Below, piece after piece: positions 1 to 7,484 of a stretch of 23,213 bases of DNA. A program made the translations under genes and the position numbers. Under the pieces are notes generated by a model. That model was not told the origin of the DNA. It did not search any database and saw only the letters and a list, made by a program, of their open reading frames with translations. Positions within the stretch are counted from its first letter, which is position 1, and each line of letters starts with the position of its first letter. Source of the DNA: a virus; IMG/VR virus record IMGVR_UViG_3300027741_000277, positions 1-23,213 of that record. One strand, 5' to 3'.

Positions 1-1556
1 CGTTCTGCGCTGTTGGTATAAAGCGCCAAATACTGCGCCCCAGTTGTGCCAATTCCAATGTCGTTTCCAGAAGAAATTTCTGTGTTGTTGGCAACAAATG
101 CAGAGCCTGTTCCAATTGCTAAACTACCCAAAATGGAGTTGTATTGTCCGTTTGTTGTTTTGGCGACGGTTAGCGTTCCCGATGCATCCAGCGTCATTGC
201 TTGGGTGAAGGTGATGGCATTACCTGCTGTACCGGAGGGGGCAAGTTTCCATGTAACACAACCAACCCCTCCATAATTGTTTTGCTGAAGTGTTGCATAG
301 CCATTTGACACATACCTACTTGTTCCAGCGGCATCAAGATAACTGTTTGACCAAATTTCAGAAGTTCCGTCAGTTACTCCAGCAAATGCAGTTGAATTTG
401 TACCGCTTATTTGCAATACCAAGCGACTTCCAAACCATGTTTTAGGAGTAGCACCCAGTCCAAGGTTGCCGCTGAAGTCGAGGATTGCTCTGGTTACAGT
501 ACCAGCATTGTTTGTCTGTCTAAAGTTAAAGCCAATATAGTCAGCAGAAAGGGTGTTGATCGTATCCAGATAGCCATCACCAGCGGAGGTGGATATTCCA
601 ATATACTGGTTTGCGCCTGATCTTTTTGCGGCAAGTGTACCTTCAACAGTTAACTTATAAGCAGGTGAACTTGTACCAATACCAAGCCCTGTGCTGGTAA
701 GGCGCATTTGTTCGGAGCCTGAAACATTCCATTGATGATAAGTAGATAACCAAACATAAGCACCAGTTCCACCAACTGCAAGATAACCTGCTGTTGCAGA
801 TGGAGTGTTTATCCAAGTTCCGCCTGAATAGGAGCCAAACGAAATATCTGTTGTTCCTGCCGCGCTTCCAGCATTGTTGACAATAAAACGACCAGTATTT
901 GAAACATTAGTTCCATCAAACGTCAGCGCACTACCAGTAGTGACCACCTTGGAGCCATTGAGGTATGCAACGCCGTTAGCTGTGCCGTAAGACAAGGTTT
1001 CGCTTGTGGTGATGCTTGTATTTGCGGCAGTCAACGTAGTTCCGTTAAATGTCAGGTTGGCAGAGTCCGTCTCTAAACCGCCCGTGGTGCTGTAAACCAC
1101 ACGGCCTGAAGTCAAGCTAGTATTGGTGAGTGCAGATACCGTCAAGCTTCCACCGTACCCTGCAACTTTGGCAAAGTCGGTGCCGTTCCATGCAACAACC
1201 GCGTATTCTCCAGCAACCAAGGTGACGCCAGTAGTTGGTCCTACGCCAACTAACTTGATGCTCTGAGTACTGGACTTGTTGATGACAACATAGGTTTTGG
1301 ATTGGGCGGGGGCCGTGATGGTGCGAGTTACAGTTCCTGCGGCCGTCCAAAGGATTATGGCTTCACGGGCTTGGTTGGCTGAAAGGGTTGTTGTGGTCAG
1401 CGTAACGTCAGCGTCGGTGCTCAGGGTTGTAGTTCCTGCAATGGCGGAGTCCAACAGTGAGGTGATGGAGTTGTTTACTGTATCCCCCCAAGTGCCGGAG
1501 AGTTCGCCTGTAACCGGTAGGGCCAGACCCAAGAGTGATGTTGCTGCCGTGGTCAT
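1..1556 (-). CDS. Tail fibre protein, 3' end cut off by the window edge
   Basis: The reading frame starts at an ATG (1554-1556) and stays open to base 1, giving at least 518 residues. The start follows an AAGGAC ribosome binding site directly after the stop of the gene upstream. The N-terminus has the phrase LALPVTGELSGTWGDTVNNS, which I know as the N-terminal, probably virion-attaching, segment of many environmental phage fibres. The remainder is Thr/Ser/Gly/Asn-rich beta-type sequence with short recurring phrases (LTFNGT, GLGIGTSSPAYKLTVEGTLA) typical of fibre shafts. The last visible residues, YTNSAER, resemble the phrase that often precedes a C-terminal intramolecular chaperone domain, which would lie outside the window. 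Being last in the late operon fits a host-recognition protein. The fibre assignment is firm; the receptor cannot be inferred. Confidence 0.8.
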   Translation of the reverse strand, partial: MTTAATSLLGLALPVTGELSGTWGDTVNNSITSLLDSAIAGTTTLSTDADVTLTTTTLSANQAREAIILWTAAGTVTRTITAPAQSKTYVVINKSSTQSIKLVGVGPTTGVTLVAGEYAVVAWNGTDFAKVAGYGGSLTVSALTNTSLTSGRVVYSTTGGLETDSANLTFNGTTLTAANTSITTSETLSYGTANGVAYLNGSKVVTTGSALTFDGTNVSNTGRFIVNNAGSAAGTTDISFGSYSGGTWINTPSATAGYLAVGGTGAYVWLSTYHQWNVSGSEQMRLTSTGLGIGTSSPAYKLTVEGTLAAKRSGANQYIGISTSAGDGYLDTINTLSADYIGFNFRQTNNAGTVTRAILDFSGNLGLGATPKTWFGSRLVLQISGTNSTAFAGVTDGTSEIWSNSYLDAAGTSRYVSNGYATLQQNNYGGVGCVTWKLAPSGTAGNAITFTQAMTLDASGTLTVAKTTNGQYNSILGSLAIGTGSAFVANNTEISSGNDIGIGTTGAQYLALYTNSAE

Positions 1557-1565
1557 GCTATGTCC

Positions 1566-2426
1566 TTATGTTGCGTTGGGGTTATTGTTTACCAAAACCC
1601 ATGTCCCAGTTTGCGCGTTGTTTACCAAAGTCCAAGTCACTGTTTGACTGTCGTTTACGGTAGTCCACGAGGCTGTTTGCACGTTGTCTATGGACGACCA
1701 AGTTACACTTTGCGCGTTATTTATTGATGTCCATGCTGCCGTTTGCGCGTCATCAATAAGGTTCCACAAAAACGCCGCATCAAAAACGGCAGACCCCGTA
1801 GCTGATTCTACAACAGCTATGTTTAGAACGGCAATTGTGGTGAGTTGGTCTATACCTGACGCAGCCTCCAAAATCGAAGTGACTGCCTGTAACTGCGTGG
1901 TCAGGGTATCTAGACCAGAAGCATTTTCTAGAACGGCGGCAATTAAAGCCAGATTAGAAGTCGTGGAATCTGAGCTCGAGGTGGCCTCAGAGATCGACAG
2001 GGTTACGGTCAATGTTTTATCTACGGCGTCCAACCCGGATGCAGCCTCGGCAATGGCGACACTTAACGCGGCACTGCTCAGTACTGCATCAAGCCCGGAA
2101 GAAGCCTCAGTGATGGCTAAGCTCAGTGTGGCAGTTGTGAATATGGAGTCCAACCCGGAAGCAATTTCAGAAAGCGACAAATTTAGTGTCGCGGTGGCAG
2201 TTAGCGCATCAAGGCCGGAGGCGGCTTCAGTGATTCCCCCGAAAGCTTGTAGCTGCGTGTCTGTTACATCAAGCCCAGAGGCGGCTTCAGCTATCGTACT
2301 GGCAATCTGAAGGTTTAAAGCTACTGAGTCTGCGCTGGAGGCTGCCTCTGCTACCGTTGGGCCATAGATGCTCCCCGCCACAATGGCGGACATACTGATA
2401 GCTGATAGCGGTAGGAAGCCAAGCAC
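1566..2426 (-). CDS. Tandem-repeat virion protein (probable tail or fibre component)
   Basis: This 286-residue protein begins at a GTG (2424-2426), with TAAGGG as ribosome binding site six bases upstream, immediately after the stop of the preceding gene. After a hydrophobic N-terminus (residues 1-25) come ten copies of a 20-residue repeat (residues 27-216) built around E-A-A-S-G-L-D, followed by five copies of an 11-residue repeat (residues 227-281) of the pattern AQTxxWTxVNN. The period is exact in both blocks, with no indels. Ala/Ser/Thr-rich repeats of this kind occur in phage fibre and tail proteins, and the neighbours on both sides are tail proteins. It may form a regular beta-structured or helical rod. 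I recognise no catalytic motif. A role as an elongated fibre or spacer is inference. Confidence 0.65.
   Translation of the reverse strand: MLGFLPLSAISMSAIVAGSIYGPTVAEAASSADSVALNLQIASTIAEAASGLDVTDTQLQAFGGITEAASGLDALTATATLNLSLSEIASGLDSIFTTATLSLAITEASSGLDAVLSSAALSVAIAEAASGLDAVDKTLTVTLSISEATSSSDSTTSNLALIAAVLENASGLDTLTTQLQAVTSILEAASGIDQLTTIAVLNIAVVESATGSAVFDAAFLWNLIDDAQTAAWTSINNAQSVTWSSIDNVQTASWTTVNDSQTVTWTLVNNAQTGTWVLVNNNPNAT
1584..1748 (-). repeat. Five-copy 33-bp coding repeat (11-residue unit)
   Basis: Copies read AQTAAWTSINN, AQSVTWSSIDN, VQTASWTTVND, SQTVTWTLVNN and AQTGTWVLVNN in a row. On the plus strand the repeat shows as recurring GTTTGCGC / GTTTACC words. The conserved Trp and Asn positions suggest a beta-repeat stacking on aromatic residues. 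Confidence 0.85.
1779..2348 (-). repeat. Ten-copy 60-bp coding repeat (20-residue unit)
   Basis: Each copy encodes E-A-A-S-(G/S)-(L/A)-D followed by 13 variable, mostly Ala/Thr/Leu/Ser residues. The glutamates fall at residues 27, 47, 67 and so on to 207, an exact 20-residue spacing. The copies have diverged in DNA sequence while keeping the peptide core, so selection on the protein seems to hold the period. Confidence 0.85.
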
Positions 2427-2434
2427 AGTAACCC

Positions 2435-2719
2435 TTATGCGTCTTCAGCGCCTTCAAACTCCGGCTTCTGCTTAATGATTGCGTACAGTGCAGCACGGTC
2501 AGCACCAGCAATGTATTCAGAGCCAGAGATTTGCACCTTACCTGCGCTCAGAGGCTGTTTGCCAGCTTCACGGGCTTCTTTGGATGCGTAGCCGTAGAAC
2601 GTAACTTCCGTGCCCTTGCCTTTGAAGTCTTCTTGTACGGCTCCGATGTTCCAGTATGCGGCAAAAACTGGGGCTTCTGGTGTGCCGTAGTCAGTGTTAA
2701 TGGGCTTGAGTAATGCCAT
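2435..2719 (-). CDS. Small conserved-looking phage protein, function unknown (target of the GIY-YIG insertion)
   Basis: The start is chosen at the ATG 2717-2719 (MALLKPINTDYGTPEAP, 94 aa), because AAAGGAAACGAAA gives a ribosome binding site just upstream and the same start peptide occurs again at 3505. An in-frame ATG ten codons further upstream lies inside the endonuclease gene and is less likely. The protein is soluble and mixed alpha/beta in character (AAYWNIGAVQED, TEVTFYGYASKEA, YAIIKQKPEF) with no membrane segment or known motif. Its first 23 bases overlap the end of the GIY-YIG gene in another frame. Lying among tail genes, it is probably a tail-associated or assembly protein, which is inference only. 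Confidence 0.65.
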   Translation of the reverse strand: MALLKPINTDYGTPEAPVFAAYWNIGAVQEDFKGKGTEVTFYGYASKEAREAGKQPLSAGKVQISGSEYIAGADRAALYAIIKQKPEFEGAEDA

Positions 2720-3464
2720 TTTCGTTTCCTTTGTGTTTACAGTTTTCAAAATGATAGCGCAGCATGTTGCCGCCAGCGCCTATTGTTCCGCATTGCGGAC
2801 AAGTTTTTTTAGGGTGTGTCCAAGTTTTACCAAGCAATGCAAGACTTTGTGCTGGTCTTTTTTCTCCAGCACGTTTTTTGTTTGCTTCAATAACCGCTGG
2901 AAATGCTTTTCCTTTACGATGACTTGGCTTTCCTTTTAATGCTTCGCTTAATTTTGCACGTTGTTCATCAGACATTGGAGGCATTTTCTTGCCTTTGTTC
3001 CAACTTGGTTTTCCTTTTAAAGCAGCACTTAATTTTGCTCTTGCTTCAGCAGATTTTGGCGGCAACTTTCTTTTCCAATTAGGGCTAAGTTCACCACGTT
3101 TACCGAATGATGGATTTTTATCACCTGATCGTGCTTTGCTTTTTTTCAATAATACTTCTGGTGTATCTTTGCAACCAAGTCGAGTCCACTTCATATCTTG
3201 ATTGTGAAGGTTGTAACTCATTTCGGATTGCTTGGCTCTCATGCCAACAAGAGTAAAAGATTCAATCTCTAATGCTCGTTTTGGTTCACCAACAAACAGA
3301 ATCTTTCTTTTCCAACCATCAGGATTAGCTTCAATCAAAGGCTTAACCGTTTTACTAGAGCAAATATACCCATCATCAGGATGACAGCCTTTGCGTGTAC
3401 GTGAGCCGATATACCACTTTTCAGTAGCAATCTCTTTCCACATATAAACGTAAGCTTGTTCCAT
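2697..3464 (-). CDS. GIY-YIG homing endonuclease with NUMOD3 repeats and C-terminal zinc finger
   Basis: This 255-residue protein starts YVYMWKEIATEKWYIGSRT (from residue 5), which is the GIY-YIG nuclease motif in the variant form YVY...YIG. R22 lies where the catalytic Arg is expected, and E67 or E69 in ALEIES is a plausible metal-binding Glu. Residues around 118-198 carry NUMOD3-type DNA-binding repeats, including two near-copies of RAKLS(A/E)ALKGKPS and several NPSFGK/KGK phrases. The C-terminus has a C2HC finger, CPQCG...RYHFENCKH. This layout matches free-standing phage homing endonucleases such as T4 Seg proteins. The start codon overlaps the stop of a 13-codon ORF (TAATG), and the last codons overlap the start of the next gene. 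The region looks richer in A/T than its neighbours, which suggests separate ancestry. Confidence 0.88.
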   Translation of the reverse strand: MEQAYVYMWKEIATEKWYIGSRTRKGCHPDDGYICSSKTVKPLIEANPDGWKRKILFVGEPKRALEIESFTLVGMRAKQSEMSYNLHNQDMKWTRLGCKDTPEVLLKKSKARSGDKNPSFGKRGELSPNWKRKLPPKSAEARAKLSAALKGKPSWNKGKKMPPMSDEQRAKLSEALKGKPSHRKGKAFPAVIEANKKRAGEKRPAQSLALLGKTWTHPKKTCPQCGTIGAGGNMLRYHFENCKHKGNENGITQAH

Positions 3465-3505
3465 TAAATTCCGTAGTCGGTGTCAATTGATTTTATAAGT
3501 GCCAT
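3464..3505 (-). pseudogene. 13-codon remnant or duplicate of the start of the 2435-2719 gene
   Basis: A ribosome binding site (AAGGAAAATC) and ATG at 3503-3505 open a 13-codon frame, MALIKSIDTDYGI, ending in TAA whose last base is the first base of the endonuclease ATG. Nine of its first twelve residues equal those of the gene downstream of the endonuclease (MALLKPINTDYG). Codons differ at several third positions, so the two copies are diverged rather than recent. It could act only as a leader that couples translation into the endonuclease. The peptide identity and the insertion point after the glycine codon are seen directly; the history is inferred. Confidence 0.7.
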
Positions 3506-3513
3506 GATTTTCC

Positions 3514-4368
3514 TTAAAACATTAAAAACATATTGCCGGTTGATGTTGCAATAGGAGTGTAAGTGATGATAATAATACCGGCAGCACCAAGACCGCCAGT
3601 TGAAATTGTGGAAGATGCACCACCACCACCGCCACCACCATAAAGGCCACCAGCACCACCGGATGTAGTAGTTGCCCCGTCACCTGCACCACCACCGCCA
3701 CCACCTGAGTAAACCGACGTTCCTGCTCCACCAGCAGTTCCAGAAGTTGCGGCAATTCCACCGTTTCCGCCAGCGCCAGCGCCTGTTCCAGCAGTTCCAC
3801 CAGTTACTCCAGAACCAGCACCGCCACCATTTCCACCACCGCCGCCATTGCCAATTGTTGCTATTGTATTAGTAGAACCCGCTCCGCCAACTCCATTAGG
3901 GCCACCAGCACCGCCACCGCCGCCACCTGCTGCTGTTGTCGCCGTGCGTCCAGAACCTCCATTGCCTCCCAATTGTTGCAAGGAAATGTAATTAACACCT
4001 GCTAGTGTGCCTCCTCCATTAGAAGAAACAGTTCCTCCGGTAATTCCAGAAGCATTACCCCCCGTTGGCCCAAAAAACAAAGTCCCATAATAAGGGTCTC
4101 CGTTTCCATCAAGACCAATAAAACCATTCCATAACAGACAACCAAGGCTGTATCCATAATCTAAAATATATCCCGCTTCGACTGATGCTTTTAATGGAAC
4201 ATTTGTGCAGCGAATATAGCCTCCACCCGCACCACCGCCACCAGACCTTGATGCCGTTCCTGCCGCACCATTACCTCCAATGCCATATATTTCAATAGTG
4301 TTAGCGGCATCATTCCAATTTGCTGGAAGCGTCCAAGTTCCTGAGCCTGTAAGAATTACTTGAGCCAT
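3514..4368 (-). CDS. Glycine-rich tail protein, adhesin candidate
   Basis: The 284-residue protein starts at ATG 4366-4368, overlapping the stop of the fibre gene (TAATG), with a perfect AGGAGG site six bases before it. Residues 1-40 (QVILTGSGTWTLPANWNDAA, then NTIEIYGIGGNG) form a beta-type head that I know from glycine-rich phage tail proteins. From about residue 120 to 265 the protein is dominated by runs of Gly with Ala, Ser, Thr and Asn, such as AGGGGGGAGG, closing with a short hydrophobic strand (GIIIITYTP). Such Gly-rich blocks form polyglycine-II helix bundles in the receptor-binding adhesin gp38 of phage S16. Its place directly after a long fibre gene fits a tip adhesin. That function is inferred from composition and context. 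Confidence 0.75.
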   Translation of the reverse strand: MAQVILTGSGTWTLPANWNDAANTIEIYGIGGNGAAGTASRSGGGGAGGGYIRCTNVPLKASVEAGYILDYGYSLGCLLWNGFIGLDGNGDPYYGTLFFGPTGGNASGITGGTVSSNGGGTLAGVNYISLQQLGGNGGSGRTATTAAGGGGGGAGGPNGVGGAGSTNTIATIGNGGGGGNGGGAGSGVTGGTAGTGAGAGGNGGIAATSGTAGGAGTSVYSGGGGGGAGDGATTTSGGAGGLYGGGGGGGASSTISTGGLGAAGIIIITYTPIATSTGNMFLMF

Positions 4369-5612
4369 TACGCCTCCTGCGACACAGCTACTGCATCCCA
4401 ACGGGAATCGGCAGAGTTGTATATACAGCCGATATATACCAGCTTAGATGCAACAGTTGTTGTAGGCAAAGTAACGCCAACAGCACGGAATGCGTTTGTT
4501 GCACCTGTTGTCCAAGTCAATGCACGGGCAGTTCCGTTGTCCTTAAACCTGAACATAATTCGTTGACCGTCAGCAGGAGATGCGTTTGCATCGGCGTTAA
4601 TTGTCAAAGCATTAGCCAAGGCAGTAATGGCGTACTCATCAAAGGATGTACTGTTCCAAGCTAATGGGGATGTTACGTTTGCTGCACTACTAACTTTAGG
4701 TTTAATGCTGGTTGTGATGTTGACACGGCCTGCGCCTTTGGGTGTCAGGGTTAGGTCAATGTCTGCGTCTGTTCCAGCCACGCTGAATATTGGGCCAGAA
4801 CCAGTAATTGCGCCTGTTGCTGTGGCGTAGTTAACAATTGTTCCAGTTGTAAATGGAACTCTGAATTGCTCACTTGTTCCGGTAAAGAATTTAATAGCGC
4901 CGTTAACTTTTGATAAAAATTCAAGGTTAATAGCCGCATCAGAACCTTGAGCCGATATTTGTGGCCCGTTACCTGTTGCTCTGCCCGTTACTTGTACATA
5001 GTTAACAGCAGAGGCTGTGTGGTTTATGTTAAATTGAGTTACTGCGCTTGTTGCTGAGTTTGTCTTAAATGCAATTGCCGCAGCCGCACTATTTTGAACA
5101 ATAGGCGTTGTTACTGATGTTGTTGCTGTTAATGTTGTGAAGCTACCAGCAGCAGCCGCTGTGCCACCAATAGCCGGTGGGCTTGCAAGATATGTACTAA
5201 ATCCTGTCCCGCTTACCGTAGAAGATGCGCTTAATGTAGTAAATGCGCCTGTGTTTGCTGCCGTAGAACCGATGGCAGGAGGGCTTGCCAAGGTGTCCGT
5301 GGATACGGCTTTGCTGCCGGGGTATGTAGCAAACACGCTGGTGGTGTTGCCAGCAAACGAAATAAACGCAGTGGTTCCCAGCGAGTTGGCAAATACTGTT
5401 GTACGGGTCAGCGTACTAGGGGCAGTAAAAGTTCCAAGCCCTGTTTCCCATGCAAACGCAGTTGCATCGTAGATGGCATAGTAGACGGTATTACCCGAGC
5501 CAATGCCCGTAGCAAAAGACTGGTAACCCGATACAGCACCGTTTAGTGTAAATGCCCCGGTGCCGCTTGTAGTTGAAGTCTCTTGTACCCTATCAGCGAG
5601 TACTAGTGCCAT
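4368..5612 (-). CDS. Tail fibre protein
   Basis: This 414-residue protein begins MALVLADRVQETSTTSGTGA, an N-terminus I recognise from many environmental phage fibres. Residues 1-95 look like a compact attachment domain. The middle has a duplicated phrase, ASPPAIGSTAANTGAFTTL and ASPPAIGGTAAAAGSFTTLT, a common fibre-shaft repeat. The later part has NGPQISAQGSDAAINLEFLS and GPIFSVAGTDADIDLTLTPK, again a pair of related units, and then a C-terminal domain ending in DSRWDAVAVSQEA. It starts two bases after the stop of the preceding gene. The next gene overlaps its stop, so the two are probably made together, with this one as shaft and the Gly-rich protein as possible tip. Receptor specificity cannot be read. 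Confidence 0.83.
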   Translation of the reverse strand: MALVLADRVQETSTTSGTGAFTLNGAVSGYQSFATGIGSGNTVYYAIYDATAFAWETGLGTFTAPSTLTRTTVFANSLGTTAFISFAGNTTSVFATYPGSKAVSTDTLASPPAIGSTAANTGAFTTLSASSTVSGTGFSTYLASPPAIGGTAAAAGSFTTLTATTSVTTPIVQNSAAAAIAFKTNSATSAVTQFNINHTASAVNYVQVTGRATGNGPQISAQGSDAAINLEFLSKVNGAIKFFTGTSEQFRVPFTTGTIVNYATATGAITGSGPIFSVAGTDADIDLTLTPKGAGRVNITTSIKPKVSSAANVTSPLAWNSTSFDEYAITALANALTINADANASPADGQRIMFRFKDNGTARALTWTTGATNAFRAVGVTLPTTTVASKLVYIGCIYNSADSRWDAVAVSQEA

Positions 5613-5614
5613 AT

Positions 5615-6145
5615 TTAAGTCGCAGTCAAGCTAAAGGTGTAGGTAACATTCAGGGTGTCGCCGCTCACAACACTACGGTCGCCAGTGGTAAAGTCTGATG
5701 CAGAGAACAGGGTTCCAGTTGTACCGGACTTAGTGTTGTTGCTTACAAGGAAAGCGCCGCCAACGGTGGAGGTTGCGTTGATGTTAAACACAGCAGGTGA
5801 TGCGGAGTTGGTCGCCACGGACGGGTTAGCTGTAGTAGCTGCCACAAAAGTACAGGTTGGGCGGGTAGCGTTGCTGTAAGGGACAACCTCAGTCCAGCCA
5901 GCGTGAGAGGCCATTGTGTCACCAGCAGCGGGGTTGTTGGAAGCGCCAGCGCCATACAAGCCAATGTACCAAGTGGTAATTTGAGTAACAGCGGTAGCGC
6001 CAGCGGTCAAAGCAACGCTTGCCATGTACTGAATGCCTTGGTTAACTACAAGGTTGGGCAACTGCTCAGACCATTTAACAACACCATCAGCACCAACACA
6101 CTCAACAGTGTAAACGCCAGAAGCAAAAGTATTTTCTGTAGACAT
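5615..6145 (-). CDS. Virion structural protein, probable tail component
   Basis: This 176-residue protein opens with MSTENTFASGVYTVECVGAD and continues with VVKWSEQLPNLVVNQGIQYM, a phrase I recall from phage tail proteins of unknown role (compare the related phrase NxVxNxGxxxxL). The remainder is rich in Thr, Ala, Ser and Asn and predicted to be beta-strand, with no Cys cluster, membrane span or enzyme motif. A good ribosome binding site, AAGGAAC, lies five bases before the ATG. It sits between a smaller tail protein and the main fibre gene with short spacers on both sides. A role as fibre-attachment or tail-tip protein is inference. Confidence 0.65.
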   Translation of the reverse strand: MSTENTFASGVYTVECVGADGVVKWSEQLPNLVVNQGIQYMASVALTAGATAVTQITTWYIGLYGAGASNNPAAGDTMASHAGWTEVVPYSNATRPTCTFVAATTANPSVATNSASPAVFNINATSTVGGAFLVSNNTKSGTTGTLFSASDFTTGDRSVVSGDTLNVTYTFSLTAT

Positions 6146-6154
6146 AGTAGTTCC

Positions 6155-6568
6155 TTATGCGCTACGAATAAGCGCAGTGGTTGAAGTATTGGATGGCATT
6201 GTAATCAAGAACGTGGTCGTCGAGGTCTTGTCAGACCCAAAATCAAGAACCGCAATTGACTTGTTGCCTTTGCTGGCATTGTAAATGAGGGCACATCGTG
6301 CAGTAAGCCCAGAGGTCCACGAGGTATTGGCAAAATTGACGTAGGCTGTGTTGTTTGCAGTGCTAAGGGTTACCCCTGTGAGGGTATTGCCGCCCGCTGT
6401 ATAGCCTGTAGCCACAACCTCGTTGGTTGAGCTGTACACCGTGGTGTCCGCGTTTAAGTTGACGTTGGCAGTGTACAAAGCAATCTTCAAGGTATCTGTA
6501 AGCAGGTTGTGCACACCTTGGTACAGCTCAGACTTAAAGCTTGTAGTTTGGCCTTGAACGATGCTCAT
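6155..6568 (-). CDS. Virion structural protein, probable tail component
   Basis: This 137-residue protein begins MSIVQGQTTSFKSELYQGVH. The phrase KSELYQGVHNLLTDTLKIAL resembles a family of small phage proteins that I have seen beside neck and fibre genes. Later parts (TGYTAGGNTLTGVTLS, AYVNFANTSWTSGLTARCAL, LDFGSDKTSTTTFLITMPSN) are beta-rich. Its ATG overlaps the stop of the adaptor gene (ATGA), so translation is coupled to that gene. No enzymatic motif is present. It is likely a tail protein, but the sequence gives no finer assignment. Confidence 0.65.
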   Translation of the reverse strand: MSIVQGQTTSFKSELYQGVHNLLTDTLKIALYTANVNLNADTTVYSSTNEVVATGYTAGGNTLTGVTLSTANNTAYVNFANTSWTSGLTARCALIYNASKGNKSIAVLDFGSDKTSTTTFLITMPSNTSTTALIRSA

Positions 6569-7215
6569 GCTACTTGAGTCCTAACTTGACCATCACGGTA
6601 TGCGTCCATACGCTGTTTACCGTCGCCCAGATTTTTAAGCAGGAGCGTGGAGCGGTCGTACAAGTTTTGGTATAGAGCCACCATATCTGGCTCACCCTTC
6701 ATAAAGCGGATGGCTTCAACTAGTGCACCATTAAGCAGCGCCGAGTCAAAGTTGTCACCAAGCCACGTACTACCTGCAGTAACGATGGATTCTGGGTAGT
6801 AATAATAGTGTAGCTCTACAGTGTATGTAGTGTCAGGTGTTGGGCCTAAAATAAACGACAGCTCATTTACTGCGGTTGATTGCGGCCCAAAAATAGCATA
6901 GTGCTTAGGTAGGCCAGTGGCGGTTGGGTTGGGGTATGCTTCGCGGATGAAGTTGACGTCTTTGTTTAGCAGGTACGTGTAATTACCGCTGCCGTCGACC
7001 ACCGCCAATGAGTAGGTAGACAGGAAGTCATTAGGAGCTGACAGGTATTTGTTGTTTACCGTAATGCTACCTGTCTGGTTTTTACGCAGATTGGCCAACT
7101 GAACTGTGTTGTAGATACGTTGCTCGGCCTGCTGCGCGAACATGGCGTACTCAGTCGCCGTGAACGTGTTTTCACAGATGTCAGCAATGTTTACACACAG
7201 TTCAGTGTAGGTCAT
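6565..7215 (-). CDS. Head-to-tail adaptor (neck) protein
   Basis: This 216-residue protein begins MTYTELCVNIADICENTFTA and has AMFAQQAEQRIYNTVQLANL, then a beta region (YLSAPNDFLSTYSLAVVDGS) and a helical end (LLNGALVEAIRFMKGEPDMV). This pattern of N-terminal helices, central beta part with a P-x-D-F-L turn, and C-terminal helices containing MKGE matches the adaptor of short-tailed phages such as SU10, to which I assign it by memory of the family. It lies between the small basic proteins and the tail genes, where a neck protein is expected, and overlaps the next gene by four bases. I found no tape-measure gene beside it. Confidence 0.72.
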   Translation of the reverse strand: MTYTELCVNIADICENTFTATEYAMFAQQAEQRIYNTVQLANLRKNQTGSITVNNKYLSAPNDFLSTYSLAVVDGSGNYTYLLNKDVNFIREAYPNPTATGLPKHYAIFGPQSTAVNELSFILGPTPDTTYTVELHYYYYPESIVTAGSTWLGDNFDSALLNGALVEAIRFMKGEPDMVALYQNLYDRSTLLLKNLGDGKQRMDAYRDGQVRTQVA

Positions 7216-7218
7216 ACG

Positions 7219-7482
7219 TTATGCCATTGGGCCCCGGGCCATGATTCCTTTGGTAGCAGCGCCAGTACCCCGGATTTTAATACCGTCGGTCTTAACGGCC
7301 TCTTCGCCGGCAGACTTACTAATACCGCCAACACTTACATCGTAAGTGTCCGCTTTGCTACGATTGGGGCCTTTACCGGGGTTTTCTTCCACGGTCACGG
7401 CTTTACCGGTCATGGTGTGAGGAGGTGCATAGACTTCGGCGGGGCCGACTTCTTTACCCATTTTCTTCATGCTGTATGCCAT
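7219..7482 (-). CDS. Small basic phage protein with conserved C-terminus, function unknown
   Basis: An 87-residue Lys/Gly-rich protein. The N-terminus (MAYSMKKMGKEVGPAEVYAP) is basic and the end, KTDGIKIRGTGAATKGIMAR followed by GPMA, is a block I have seen in other phage late regions. The DGI...KG phrase loosely resembles the DGIA-KGKT motif of three other proteins in this window. Stop and start codons on both sides lie within a few bases of the neighbours, so it is part of the operon. No enzyme motif is present. It is probably a minor virion or assembly protein, which context supports but sequence does not prove. Confidence 0.65.
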   Translation of the reverse strand: MAYSMKKMGKEVGPAEVYAPPHTMTGKAVTVEENPGKGPNRSKADTYDVSVGGISKSAGEEAVKTDGIKIRGTGAATKGIMARGPMA

Positions 7483-7484
7483 GA

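Noticed and set aside
1-1556. Diversity-generating retroelement acting on the fibre genes
   Set aside because: No reverse transcriptase, template repeat or adenine-biased variable repeat is visible in the window.
1684-2310. Plus-strand frame with repeats opposite the tandem-repeat protein
   Set aside because: Its apparent repeats mirror those of the minus-strand gene, which has the better start and operon context.
3600-3950. CRISPR-like or satellite repeat in the CACCACCGCC-rich stretch
   Set aside because: The repetition is the antisense of Gly codons in the glycine-rich protein; there is no regular unit and no spacers.
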